NCBI RefSeq assembly: GCF_025146565.1
Contig: NZ_CP102258.1
Span: 4,124,001-4,188,000 of the forward strand
Length of the DNA stretch: 64,000 nt
Reading direction: 5' to 3'
Origin: Bacteroides eggerthii
GTDB lineage: Bacteria > Bacteroidota > Bacteroidia > Bacteroidales > Bacteroidaceae
Below, in pieces: positions 40,201 to 48,830 of the stretch. The stretch's first letter is position 1, and each line of letters begins with the position of its first letter. The position numbers and the translations under genes were made by a program. The notes beneath the pieces were generated by a model. The model saw only the letters and a list, made by a program, of their open reading frames with translations, searched no databases and was not told the origin of the DNA.

Positions 40201-40378
40201 GATACGAGAGTTATCGAAAAGCATACCAATCATCGCAGTTACGGCATACGCCTATGCTTCGGACAAACAAAAAATAATGGAAAGCGGATTCACAGGTTAT
40301 ATGTCCAAACCACTCAACGCCCGAAAGCTGCAAGATGAAGTATCAGCCACCCTCAAGAAATGCTTCATTTTTACATAG
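37268..40378 (+). CDS. Hybrid sensor histidine kinase with periplasmic binding domain, PAS, kinase and receiver
   Basis: The 1036-residue sensor has a signal peptide (about 1-26). A periplasmic domain (about 30-365) resembles ABC substrate-binding-like sensor domains (HNLLIINSYNEQAAWSNSI). A transmembrane helix lies near 372-392, followed by two PAS-like regions (about 410-520 and 530-655). HisKA has NMSHEIRTPLNAIVGF (His about 682). HATPase has NLLNNAIKFT, DTGCGIP and GTGLGLSI, and a receiver has the Asp in LILMDINMPNMNG (about 962). There is no DNA-binding output domain, so phosphate must pass to another protein. It faces a soluble PAS kinase across an 17-bp gap. The ligand is unknown. Confidence 0.9.
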   Translation: MSTPILKKIHSLCLCLLFIQPIFALSNKSSHNLLIINSYNEQAAWSNSIIVPIMQEVGKMSNTSAYVSHLHSILIKNDSLYQHSVNTLFQRYENTKPHSVVLIGNMAFTLRDRIKEEWGDIPIILCAGRDSYTSPRYNYPEYESAEIPKDSIFSISGLKDKYNFTFILCPTYCKETIDMMMKIQPGIKTFIFAADKLFINRIHEKEIKSYLSSSYPNIEYKRIYPNSNPAVPNLRKYLLTNEDPTVGMLFGSWFCVRENLLGHLITMSTEDYRFIMSANKGVFTLRESFLAEGGFIGGYFYDNDATIKHLLQCLRSIINGREARDIPFYTPEKSYPVIDYNALKQRGMSEKLCPPNTLFINKPPTLWQRYKLQISICLLILSVLGIVSYIKHKFQQKEIMLLRSHNKLLENMPVFYVQEQVMFNENGIPESMRYINANILFKELFCSKQKQEQVNSSMFPHQTEEYFMQFARIVFQERRSIVFTYYFEEQNAFYEVIIRQAAEENLIDIFGVNTTTLHQTQELLRAANNKLALALDIAHIIPWHWDLQKHAITCDANRSPFELATGVKDERGVRIIHEADYFNNIHPDDAERIRDDYQALILGRVKALKEEFRTVIKKNGKEYINWVEARAVVEQRNEQGHPISLIGSLLIITDRKRNEQELINAKNRAEESDRLKSAFLANMSHEIRTPLNAIVGFSSILATAEEEEEKSEYINIIENNNQLLLQLISDVLDIAKIEASSLDFNYSSLDLNVLMNELESTALMRITSPDVCLEMIPDSDNCWVITERNRLSQIIINLLNNAIKFTQKGKITFGYKLQKEKIYFYVTDTGCGIPAEKQDKIFERFIKLNNFAQGTGLGLSICKSIVDAMGGEIGVDSKVGNGSTFWFTLPYHTGTANESTDKPVELSELSKDKQITILIAEDDESNYRLFHSILQKDFQLIHARDGKEAVELYSLHHPNLILMDINMPNMNGYEATHQIRELSKSIPIIAVTAYAYASDKQKIMESGFTGYMSKPLNARKLQDEVSATLKKCFIFT

Positions 40379-40395
40379 GTCCGATCACCATAAAT

Positions 40396-41979
40396 TCAGC
40401 ATAAACAAGGAAGCCATACATAGAATGTGCTTCCTTTCCCATATTCGGACTCCACCCAAATCTCACCTCCCATCTGATTGACGATGGACTTGCATATAGG
40501 TAGTCCCAAGCCTGTGCCCTGAATGAAAACATTTAACTTCTTGAACCTGTCAAACACTTCCACCAGATTTTTCTCTTCAATACCCAACCCAGTATCTTCC
40601 ACATAAATCTGCACGCCGTCATTTTTACGGGCATATCCCATTTTAATATATCCCTGTCCGGTAAACTTAGCAGCATTGGTTATCAGATTACCGATAACCT
40701 GCGTCAAACGTTCCCGGTCGGTTTTGACCATTAAAGTTTGAAGAGGGTTTTCACAAATAAACTCTACTTCCGGATTACTCACTTTTTCCCTCATCAAGAC
40801 AGCAAGCTCATCGAACATTGCCGAGAAATCAAATTCATCGTTTTTAAAAGACATATTATCCGAATCCAGCATCGATAGGTTCAGCACGTCTTCAAAAAGA
40901 TTCAGCAACAAGTTATTATTAAGACTGATAATACGGTTATATTCATCCCGGTCCGTTTGATTTTCAGCCTCTGCCATGAGCTGTGAAAAACCAATAATCG
41001 AATTCAGCGGCGTCCTGATCTCATGACTCATATTAGCTATAAATTGCGCCTTCAACGTATCTGCCTGCTCCGCCTTGCTCAAAGCATCACGCAATTGCTC
41101 CATCATCTGGTATTGCAAAGTTACATCGTTTCCCACACACACCAACAATTTCTTCCTTTTGAAAGTGAAGGAAAATTTTATGGTTTGCAAATGAGTATGT
41201 GTACCCCGGTCGGGAGAAGTAACAATTTCATGAATCAACATAGGGTCACTCTCTTCACAGGAAGTAGCCGCTACATCATCTTGCCTGTATTTGTCAGCCT
41301 CTTCTTTCGGAAAAATATCGTAATCAGTCTTGCCTATCAACAGTTCTTTGGGCATATTACACATCTGCTCAAACTTTTGATTGATAATATAAAAACGATA
41401 ATCATCCTCTATATCCTTAATAAGAATAGCGGATGGTAACTTATGAAAAATGGCTTTCATCATCTGATGCGCTTCCTGCTCATCTTTCATGAGACTTTCC
41501 ATCATTCTTTCTTTTTGAATATGCTCCGTTATATCGTAAGAGACGCATACCAACAACTGATTTCCTTCAGAAGTTTCTACATACGATTTAGTCGTTTGCA
41601 ATATAATCTTCTCCTCTCCCTGAAAATGCACCATTTCACGCAATGTAAAATCTCCTCTCATGCTCACTGTCGCTTCATCGTCCCTGCGATATTTCTCTGC
41701 CTCTTCAAGTGAGAACAAGTCATAATCTGTTTTCCCTATAACCTCTTGGCGCGATAAATGTTGTATGGAGCAGAAAGCATCATTAACTCTGTAATAGCGA
41801 AAACCATTTGTTACATCCTTTATAAAGATTATTGCCTGCATCTTATCTATCAGATGCTGAGAAAAAGAATTCAAAGAGCGATTGGACTCCAGTAGTTCCA
41901 TTTTTCTTTTCAGCACGCTTAGTTCTTTTTTCAATTGCACATTTTCTCTCTCTAAATTCAGTCTTTCCTGTATGTTCAT
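40396..41979 (-). CDS. Soluble PAS-PAS histidine kinase
   Basis: The 527-residue protein has no signal peptide or transmembrane helix. An N-terminal coiled coil (about 1-40, ERLNLERENVQLKKELSVLKRK) leads into two similar PAS domains (about 50-160 and 175-290). Both carry the IGKTDYDLF/IGKTDYDIF-x-x-EEA-x-KYR-x-DD repeat. Then come HisKA (NMSHEIRTPLNSIIGFSQ, His about 316) and HATPase (NLITNAAKFT, DTGLGIE, GTGLGLPI). No receiver is attached. It converges on the neighbouring hybrid kinase, whose kinase core is very similar, so the two may be a duplicated pair or partners in one relay. Signal and output are unknown. Confidence 0.9.
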   Translation of the reverse strand: MNIQERLNLERENVQLKKELSVLKRKMELLESNRSLNSFSQHLIDKMQAIIFIKDVTNGFRYYRVNDAFCSIQHLSRQEVIGKTDYDLFSLEEAEKYRRDDEATVSMRGDFTLREMVHFQGEEKIILQTTKSYVETSEGNQLLVCVSYDITEHIQKERMMESLMKDEQEAHQMMKAIFHKLPSAILIKDIEDDYRFYIINQKFEQMCNMPKELLIGKTDYDIFPKEEADKYRQDDVAATSCEESDPMLIHEIVTSPDRGTHTHLQTIKFSFTFKRKKLLVCVGNDVTLQYQMMEQLRDALSKAEQADTLKAQFIANMSHEIRTPLNSIIGFSQLMAEAENQTDRDEYNRIISLNNNLLLNLFEDVLNLSMLDSDNMSFKNDEFDFSAMFDELAVLMREKVSNPEVEFICENPLQTLMVKTDRERLTQVIGNLITNAAKFTGQGYIKMGYARKNDGVQIYVEDTGLGIEEKNLVEVFDRFKKLNVFIQGTGLGLPICKSIVNQMGGEIWVESEYGKGSTFYVWLPCLC

Positions 41980-42109
41980 AGTGGATGTATTAGAACAATG
42001 ATATACCTAATAAATAGTAAAGTTATGAAATAAAATCAATAAATCTGTAATTTCAATACATAAATGACAATATTCCTATTTTTTTCAAAGTTTGAATACA
42101 GATTTTGTG

Positions 42110-42117
42110 TAATTTTG
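42110..42117 (+). promoter_or_regulatory. -7 box of the HAD-hydrolase gene
   Basis: TAATTTTG matches TAnnTTTG, and TTTG occurs 15 nt upstream (42091-42094). It lies downstream of the first in-frame start (42064), so translation must begin at the ATG at 42139. Confidence 0.5.
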
Positions 42118-42138
42118 TGCCCTATACAACAACAAATT

Positions 42139-42870
42139 ATGTTTGAAGTCGCTATTTCCCGTTATCTGAAACACCATGGGCACTCTGACATTCGGTTGAA
42201 AGCCGTACTTTTCGATATGGACGGTGTACTTTTTAACTCCATGCCCTATCATGCCGACGCTTGGCACAAGGTCATGGAACGTCGCGGCCTGCATCTAAGT
42301 CGTGAAGAAGCCTACATGCACGAAGGACGTACCGGAGCAGCAACAATCAATATCGTCTATCAACGCCAGTACGGACAGGATGCCACTCCCGAACTGATAG
42401 AAAGTATCTATGCAGAAAAAAGCGCAGAATTCAACAAGCATCCCGAGCCTGGACGCATGCCCGGTTCCTGGGAAATATTACAGAAAATAAAAGCAGAAGG
42501 ATTAACTCCCATACTGGTAACCGGTTCTGGTCAACACTCTTTACTGGATCGCCTTGCCCACAATTTTCCCGGCATGTTCCAACGTGAACATATGGTGACC
42601 GCCTTTGACGTAAGATATGGAAAGCCCAACCCTGAGCCCTATCTCATGGGACTGGAAAAGGCCGGGATAAAGGCCAATGAAGCCATCGTCGTTGAAAATG
42701 CTCCTATCGGTGTACAAGCCGGAGTAGCGGCGGGGATATTCACGATTGCCGTCAATACCGGTCCATTGGATGCACAAGTGCTATTAGATGCAGGAGCCAA
42801 TTTATTATTTCCATCAATGCAGGCACTCAACGAAAATTGGGAAAAATTACAGCAAGCATTAATCCCATAA
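42139..42870 (+). CDS. HAD-superfamily sugar-phosphatase / beta-phosphoglucomutase-like protein
   Basis: The 243-residue cytosolic protein has HAD motif 1 in AVLFDMDGVLFNSMPYHADAW with both catalytic Asp, a helical cap, motif 2 in ILVTGSG, the Lys of motif 3 in RYGKPNPEPYLMGLEKAG, and motif 4 in IVVENAPIGVQAGVAAG. This is the beta-phosphoglucomutase/DOG phosphatase branch. Whether it is a mutase or a phosphatase cannot be decided by eye. The start at 42139 (MFEVAISRYLKHHG) is chosen because the -7 box lies inside the longer frame. Confidence 0.88.
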   Translation: MFEVAISRYLKHHGHSDIRLKAVLFDMDGVLFNSMPYHADAWHKVMERRGLHLSREEAYMHEGRTGAATINIVYQRQYGQDATPELIESIYAEKSAEFNKHPEPGRMPGSWEILQKIKAEGLTPILVTGSGQHSLLDRLAHNFPGMFQREHMVTAFDVRYGKPNPEPYLMGLEKAGIKANEAIVVENAPIGVQAGVAAGIFTIAVNTGPLDAQVLLDAGANLLFPSMQALNENWEKLQQALIP

Positions 42871-43288
42871 AAGTAGCAATCCAACAATCGTAAATGATTT
42901 GCTGATCAACTTTCTGTAGCCCACAAACAAACAAGGAGCAAATAATAAAGCCCATAGTTATCTATTTGCAAGATAATTACAGGCTTTTCTTTCAGTAATG
43001 CCATTGCGATCCGAGCAAACCTATAGTATACAATGATATCAAACGCTCTCTACGAAAGACTTTTATAATGCTCCCTTCGGAGAAGGATCTATTATAATTT
43101 TTAAAAGAGGCATCTACGCATAAAGGCAACACCTCCTTTATAGGTCCTGCATTTCTAAATTACCTGCTTCCTTTCAGGTTCTATATATAAATAATGAATA
43201 TTGGCACACTAAGTCAGATGTTGCTTATTCAGCCCCCCATAAATAAACATTTATATAAACATAGATCAGTCACTAATATAATTATATT
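42871..43288. other. Intergenic stretch without recognisable gene
   Basis: About 420 bp between the HAD gene and the terminator of the PUL3 enzyme operon. I see no coding frame of note, no consensus promoter and no tRNA. It marks the left border of PUL3. Confidence 0.6.
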
Positions 43289-43324
43289 AAAAAATAGGAT
43301 TCAAGTATAAAACTCGAATCCTAT
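43289..43324 (-). terminator. Intrinsic terminator of the GH29-GH115 operon
   Basis: On the minus strand ATAGGATTCGAGT pairs with ACTTGAATCCTAT (one G-U) around a 5-nt loop, followed by six T. The hairpin begins 7 bp past the GH115 stop. Confidence 0.8.
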
Positions 43325-43330
43325 AATTTT

Positions 43331-46300
43331 CTATTTATACAAAATAGTAGATAGTGGCTTTTCTTCTATAGTTGTAATGCTGTGTTGCTTGGATGGTGCT
43401 CCTAAATAACTCGGCCGACTGTTATCCGGATTCACCACAATCTTTTCCAATACAATTTCAGGGTCAACCATATAAACTTTCAGTGTATGGAATCCCGGTT
43501 TCTCCACATCTATTTCTACATCCAACCAGCGTATATTATCAAATACTTCATTTCTTAAATACATGCCTTTACCGCTTAGGCCCAAAGTACTTTTAGTGGG
43601 GAGTGCTTTCAATACTTTTGATAGAGCAAGGTTTTGGGAATTGTATTCTTCAAAAGTATCGACAAAACCTTTTCGAGCATCCAGTACTATGGGCTTTTTT
43701 TCATCTATGCCTACCGCTATGCGGAGTCCGCGTGCCGGATTGACATCTTGGGTAGGTAAAATACCTAAAGCTACTGTTGTTTTTCCTGCCGAAGGAAGGT
43801 ATATCTTATATTCCAGACGGGCAGCTTTCTTGTGTGTCAATGTGCTGGACGCCGTCACTGGCGTTATTCCCATGCAGCCTTTGCCTCTACCCAAATCCGG
43901 AATAAAGACCCAAGCTGCCTGTTTCCCTGAAATGTTGGCATTATAAGCGTGTGCCGGTATGGAGAATTCGGAATGGGCCAGTGTTCCAAAGAACGTCTCT
44001 TTGCTATGGGGGAGTGCTGTGTTGACAATCGTTACTTTTACTTCTGCTTTACTCTTGCCGCATACTATTTCTACATTTCCTTCTACCGTACCTTGTGGTG
44101 CTTTGGACCAGTCAATGGAAACATGCAGGCGATTGTCCTTAGCTGCTTTGCCCTCGGACTCATCTACCTTTATCCACGGTTGGGAGGTGAGAACTGTATA
44201 TTCAATTTCTCCTACTCCACGATTGAAAACCTCTATATAATGAGTCTGATTGTTCAGGGCATCGAACACTGGCAATGAAAGCTGTTTTGCCATAAGTGGC
44301 CAGGCTGCTTCGCTGCCTTCCACCGCAACACCGAGACTTGGAGAACCCAGCGGATTCACCATTGACAGTTCAGGTAATTCATTGTCCTTGGGCATATACC
44401 ATTTCGTATAGCCAATATGTTTGTCAGACATCATATGTTTCCATTTTCCGTTGGCTGTTTCATTATTGTAGCGATGACTTAAATGCCAGTCGAGATTGAA
44501 TAATTCTTTTGCGCGGTCTGCATAATCATTGGCACTGACACGCCCTTGTTTTGCATATAAACGATTTTTGCCGACTGAAAGATAGATCTCAGCCACTCCG
44601 GCAGAGGCTTTCACCGGATAGAGTACCAATTGATAATAAGCATCTTTGGCTTCTGGTGATAGTTTGTGTTCCAGTTCCTCGGCTTTTACTGTAAGTTCCT
44701 TCCATGCGGCCAACATACGGTCGGCTTCATGGTAATTGACAATGCTGAACACATCGGGAAGTTGCACTTCCGCTTTGCGTAACAAGTTATATTTGGTGTA
44801 CTTAGATACGATATCGGCTATTTCTCCGGCATATTCTTTCCCAAAAATGTGTCGTGCCCAATCTATCATATAATCTTTTGTTTTATCCGCCGGTATAGCG
44901 TCGGGATTCCACGCATAACGCATAATGAAATCGATTGGAAGTTCTTTAGGCTTGATATCACCTACATTGACCACCCAAAGGTCATCGATGCCCGATTGAT
45001 ATGCCAGATGGAGCTGTTCGCGTAATTTAGGTATGGTAGTCGTGGTAACCCACCGGTCATTCCATGGACCACCGTTCATGTCTATGTGGTAATACAATCC
45101 CATCCCTCCCTTGCGTTTCTTTTCTTTGTCGGGACCTGTACGCCGAATATACCCCCAGTTGTTATCGCAGAAAAGCAGCATTACATCATCGGGTACTGTA
45201 AAACCAGCATCATAATACCGTTGCACTTCGGTGAATATAGCCCATAGCTGGGGGATCTCAGACGGTTCTTTTCCATACACCTCTTTTAATACCTGCCGCT
45301 GACCTTCTATAACTTTTTTCAGTACCTGCATATTAGCCTCATCGCCTTCCTTGCTCATCGCCACGTCTCCATCACCTCTCATACCGATAGTTACGACATT
45401 TTCGAAGTTTTTATTCCGTTCCATACCCTTACGGAAAAAGTTATCAAGCCGTTCTTTGTTTGTCTTATAGTCCCAAGGACCTACTTCTTCTTTTCTTCGG
45501 GTGTATTCTTTATGGGCGCGCATCATTGGTTCATGGTGGGAGGTTCCCATGACAATTCCGTACTCATCGGCCAAAATCGGATTCATCGGATCATCTTCGT
45601 TAAATGCACTTGCCCACATGGCGGGCCAGAGGTAGTTAGCCTTCAAACGTAACAACAGCTCAAAAAGATGTACATACATCTTGGAGTTGACGCCACCAAA
45701 TTTTTCGGTAGCCCAGTTGCCGAAGGAAGGCCACTCGTCATTAATAAAGATGCCCCGGTATTTCACCTTAGGTTCGCCTGATTCGTAATAGCCGGATTTG
45801 ATATAGGCAGACTTGCGCTTTTGCACAGGAGCATCTGCCCACCAGTACCATGGGGAGACACCTAATTGCTGTGAAAGTTCATAAATACCATATATGGTGC
45901 CTCGTTTATCACTGCCGGCAATGACCAGCCCTTGTCGGATGCCGGGACTCGGATTTTCAACAGTTGCTATTACAAAGCTTTCCCATTTCCCTTGCAAGTT
46001 CCGAAGCTTTATCTTGCCGGAAGCGGCGAGAGCATCTATAACCTTGCTTTTTCCTAACGTTCCGATTATGATTTCGTACTTCCCGGAAACGGTATCGGCA
46101 GATACATTGGTTTTTGCACCGGTCACGCGTTCGATGTCTTTGTGTAAATCGTTGATAGCACGAATTACTCCTTTATAATCATGTGAATCGTAACGGATGG
46201 TTGCACATTCCCGGTGGACGTCTACCACAGGAAAATCTTTAATAGCAGTAGCATAGTCATGAACAATAGGAGGGATGACACTCATTGTTTGTTGTGCATT

Positions 46301-46360
46301 GAGCGACAAGTCACATGCAAACAAGAATAGTATCCCTAAACAAAACATCTTTTTTTTCAT
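43331..46360 (-). CDS. GH115 alpha-glucuronidase (exported)
   Basis: The 1009-residue enzyme has a signal peptide (about 1-22) and the GH115 layout. An N-terminal domain (DFPVVDVHRECATIRYDSHDYKGV; GSDKRGTIYGIYELSQQLGVSPWYWWAD) is followed by the catalytic TIM barrel (YRGIFINDEWPSFGNWA; MWASAFNEDDPMNPILADEYGIVMGTSHHEPM; LFCDNNWGYIR), a helical part, and a C-terminal beta domain. GH115 enzymes remove alpha-1,2-linked (4-O-methyl-)glucuronic acid from xylan or related side chains from arabinogalactan. Which of these applies is unknown here. It is in one minus-strand operon with GH29, separated from it by a decayed gene, and driven by the HTCS-type promoter block at 48612-48778. Confidence 0.94.
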   Translation of the reverse strand: MKKKMFCLGILFLFACDLSLNAQQTMSVIPPIVHDYATAIKDFPVVDVHRECATIRYDSHDYKGVIRAINDLHKDIERVTGAKTNVSADTVSGKYEIIIGTLGKSKVIDALAASGKIKLRNLQGKWESFVIATVENPSPGIRQGLVIAGSDKRGTIYGIYELSQQLGVSPWYWWADAPVQKRKSAYIKSGYYESGEPKVKYRGIFINDEWPSFGNWATEKFGGVNSKMYVHLFELLLRLKANYLWPAMWASAFNEDDPMNPILADEYGIVMGTSHHEPMMRAHKEYTRRKEEVGPWDYKTNKERLDNFFRKGMERNKNFENVVTIGMRGDGDVAMSKEGDEANMQVLKKVIEGQRQVLKEVYGKEPSEIPQLWAIFTEVQRYYDAGFTVPDDVMLLFCDNNWGYIRRTGPDKEKKRKGGMGLYYHIDMNGGPWNDRWVTTTTIPKLREQLHLAYQSGIDDLWVVNVGDIKPKELPIDFIMRYAWNPDAIPADKTKDYMIDWARHIFGKEYAGEIADIVSKYTKYNLLRKAEVQLPDVFSIVNYHEADRMLAAWKELTVKAEELEHKLSPEAKDAYYQLVLYPVKASAGVAEIYLSVGKNRLYAKQGRVSANDYADRAKELFNLDWHLSHRYNNETANGKWKHMMSDKHIGYTKWYMPKDNELPELSMVNPLGSPSLGVAVEGSEAAWPLMAKQLSLPVFDALNNQTHYIEVFNRGVGEIEYTVLTSQPWIKVDESEGKAAKDNRLHVSIDWSKAPQGTVEGNVEIVCGKSKAEVKVTIVNTALPHSKETFFGTLAHSEFSIPAHAYNANISGKQAAWVFIPDLGRGKGCMGITPVTASSTLTHKKAARLEYKIYLPSAGKTTVALGILPTQDVNPARGLRIAVGIDEKKPIVLDARKGFVDTFEEYNSQNLALSKVLKALPTKSTLGLSGKGMYLRNEVFDNIRWLDVEIDVEKPGFHTLKVYMVDPEIVLEKIVVNPDNSRPSYLGAPSKQHSITTIEEKPLSTILYK

Positions 46361-46423
46361 AAAATTATTTTTTATTTATTGGTAAATTAATACAAACTCA
46401 ACAAATTGCAACTATCTATAAAT

Positions 46424-46848
46424 TTAGTAATTAGCAAAGTGAGATTTCAGTTTGTTCTTCTCAGCGCATATCTCATCGCCGTATGCCGTACACAGGGACT
46501 TGAGAAACACGACAAAGTTGGTAAAAGGATATACCTTTACTCCCACCTTGTGAAACTTAGCGAGCTGTTTGTCTATGTATTTCGCCCGCTGCTCTATCCA
46601 CTGCCTTTCCTGCCTATCTTTTATAAGTTCCTTTTTACATTGTCGTATGTAATAGTGAAATTGACGTGCCAGTGTGTCACCGCTCCGCTGAATTTCTAGC
46701 TTTCTAAAAATTCCGGATCATTATATTTTGTAACATACGGTTTCTCGCCAGAAGTGTTATGTACCATGTCAAGTACATATTTCATTTTCTCTTGATCATT
46801 GGTTATTATTAATATAACCATAGGAATAACTGACAATATTATTTTCAT
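46424..46848 (-). pseudogene. Decayed gene remnant between GH29 and GH115
   Basis: Reading the minus strand from the ATG at 46848 gives MKIILSVIPMVILIITNDQE and about 50 residues to a TAG. A shifted frame continues with FSGAVTHWHVNFTITYDN and another stop. A third frame then reads RQERQWIEQRAKYIDKQLAK and VGVKVYPFTNFVVFLKS, ending at 46424. The three pieces join into one sensible protein N-terminus interrupted by a stop and at least two frameshifts, and the C-terminal part is missing. It looks like the start of an exported carbohydrate-active protein, but I cannot name the family. It sits in operon position between the two glycosidases, which suggests loss of one enzyme from PUL3. Confidence 0.75.
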
Positions 46849-46872
46849 ATTATCGTTTGTATAAAAGATGAG

Positions 46873-48489
46873 CTACTTTGATATTTTCAAAACAGGAGCA
46901 ATGGCATTTGTGACTATTGGCAACTGTATTTCAAGCCCATTGTCTGTCTGCACGACTTTCAGACAACCATAACCGAGCAGTTCCACTGTGGTGATGTTTT
47001 TCTTGAAATGGGGATTACCTTTGGCGAGAGACCTCACGACTACTTTGCCGTCTTCAGGCCATCCGAGAGGGGTGACGTAGAGATATTTCTTCGTCTGGTT
47101 GAAACGGATGTCAGCTGATGTCATATTGCTGTACATACCGTCGTTGAATCCCTGAGCCTTAAGCTTGATGTCAGACTCGGCAACTGGACCTTCGCCGAAC
47201 CTCACCCACGGACGGGTATTGAAGATGCTTTCCTTATTTACTGTCATCCAAGCCTCTATGCCATCAAGTATAGCAGCCTCTTTCTCGTCATACGTACCAT
47301 CGGCACGCAGAGGAATGCTAAGTAAAAGGTTGCCGTTTTTACTAACTATATCAATGAGTTGTTTTATAACCTCCGTTGCACTCTTGTAGCTACCACGCTC
47401 ATAGATGCTGGTATTATAGTGCCAGTTTCCAAGGCAGTTGCATGTCTGCCAAGGCTCTTCGACAATCTCATTGGGCGCACCACGCTCCACATCCCATGTG
47501 AGGGCTTCGCGCTGTTCGTCGTTGAGCATCTTACCAAACATCACAGCACGCGGATTCTTATTGTAGAAATGCGATGCAATCTTCAATCCGCAGTCACTGA
47601 TGTCATGAAAGGGCGCAACGGTGACGTCAAAGTAGATGAGGTCGGGATTGTAGCGGTTGATAGCGTCGAGAGTACGGTCATAAAAGTTGGTGACATATTC
47701 AAGTGTAGGTAGACAGGCTCCGCCACTCCATGCCCACTGTACGTGCACACGATTGTTTGCCCAAGACTTCTCACTCATGGGATGGTTTTGCGCATAGAGA
47801 TCCTGCGGATCGTAACCTTCCCACCATTTGCCCTTTCCATCGGCTTTGGTCAGTTTGCCGTCGTAATGTATACCCGCTTTAGGTCCGTTTATGTCGTAAC
47901 GCTGTGCAGGCTCATACCACAACCATGCGTGGTCAGCGTGGAAACTAATGCCAAGAGGCAAACCATACTTCTTTGACGCTTTTGCCCATCCGGCAATCAA
48001 ATCCTTCTTCGGCCCCATATTCACAGAATTCCATGGCTGATATTTCGAATCCCAAAGGTCGAAGTTGTCGTGGTGGTTACCGAGGACAAAGATATATTGT
48101 GCTCCGAGGCGTTTGTATCTTTCCACGAGTTTGTCAGGATCCCATTTTTCTGCTTTGAAGAGTGGAAGAATATCCTTGAATCCCACCTCTGATGGATGGC
48201 CATAATGTTCTTTATGATAATTGTAAGCGTATGTGCCTTCTTTATACATATTGCGTGCCATCCAGTCGCCCGAACCTTCCACGCACTGCGGTCCCCAATG
48301 AGCCCAGATGCCGAATTTGGCATCGCGGAACCATTCCGGAGTCTTGTGTTTTCTGAGTGATTCCCACTGCGGCTTATACTGTCCCTCAACCATCTGCTCT
48401 TTCTCATTAGTTACAGGTACCTTGTATTCCTGTGCCCATGCTCCTGCTGCGCAAACAGCAAAAAACAAAACAATCAAATAAGTCTTCAT
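46873..48489 (-). CDS. GH29 alpha-L-fucosidase (exported)
   Basis: The 538-residue enzyme has a signal peptide (MKTYLIVLFFAVCAAGAWA-Q). The GH29 barrel shows EWFRDAKFGIWAHWGPQCVEG, the GNHHDNFDLWDSKY segment with the family's substrate-binding histidines, and the catalytic nucleophile D288 in NPDLIYFDVTVAPFHD. The C-terminal beta domain follows from about residue 410. The acid/base residue is variable in GH29 and I do not assign it. It releases terminal L-fucose from the PUL3 glycan. It is the first gene of the GH29-GH115 operon, about 117 nt downstream of the expected start of transcription. Confidence 0.93.
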   Translation of the reverse strand: MKTYLIVLFFAVCAAGAWAQEYKVPVTNEKEQMVEGQYKPQWESLRKHKTPEWFRDAKFGIWAHWGPQCVEGSGDWMARNMYKEGTYAYNYHKEHYGHPSEVGFKDILPLFKAEKWDPDKLVERYKRLGAQYIFVLGNHHDNFDLWDSKYQPWNSVNMGPKKDLIAGWAKASKKYGLPLGISFHADHAWLWYEPAQRYDINGPKAGIHYDGKLTKADGKGKWWEGYDPQDLYAQNHPMSEKSWANNRVHVQWAWSGGACLPTLEYVTNFYDRTLDAINRYNPDLIYFDVTVAPFHDISDCGLKIASHFYNKNPRAVMFGKMLNDEQREALTWDVERGAPNEIVEEPWQTCNCLGNWHYNTSIYERGSYKSATEVIKQLIDIVSKNGNLLLSIPLRADGTYDEKEAAILDGIEAWMTVNKESIFNTRPWVRFGEGPVAESDIKLKAQGFNDGMYSNMTSADIRFNQTKKYLYVTPLGWPEDGKVVVRSLAKGNPHFKKNITTVELLGYGCLKVVQTDNGLEIQLPIVTNAIAPVLKISK

Positions 48490-48611
48490 TTTTTTATATA
48501 TAAAGATTCTTTTTACGATCCATTTTCTTTGTATCCAAACCAGTCGAAGTCGGCATAATTTAAATGTTTTATTGGGATTTATTCTCGGTCATTTTATATT
48601 GTCTTGCTGCT

Positions 48612-48778
48612 AACAAAGATAGAATACGTAAAATTAGATTAGATTAACAGATATACTTAATTCATCATTTTTTATAACCACGCCTATATTTATGTACTAT
48701 ATTCATTCATTTTTGTCACATTACTCAATACCAACAGCAAACTATCCCCTTTTTTTTAAGATAGGAAGAGTAGTTTGT
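48612..48778 (-). promoter_or_regulatory. HTCS-type promoter block driving GH29-GH115 (copy A)
   Basis: This block is an inverted, diverged duplicate of 52850-53014 on the other side of the HTCS gene. The two share a perfect 33-bp core (here 48691-48723) and further identical patches (GTTATAAAA, ATATCTGTTAATC). Both have a -7 box CTATCTTTGT, here TATCTTTG on the minus strand at 48621-48614. Core to -7 spacing is 69 bp in both copies. The block points away from the HTCS gene towards GH29, so it is best read as the operator and promoter of that operon, sited in the gap after the HTCS stop. Confidence 0.75.
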
Positions 48779-48830
48779 GTTCTAAAAGAAAAATGAGTAA
48801 TATTAGAAAGTGTGTGTGTTTTAAATAATG

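Noticed and set aside
40407..40436. Hairpin AAGGAAGC/GCTTCCTT between the two PAS kinases as a terminator
   Set aside because: It lies inside the end of the soluble kinase's coding sequence, has a 14-nt loop and no T run.
46406..46699. Plus-strand frame of 97 codons between GH115 and GH29
   Set aside because: It is the reverse strand of the decayed gene, whose joined minus-strand pieces make better protein sense.
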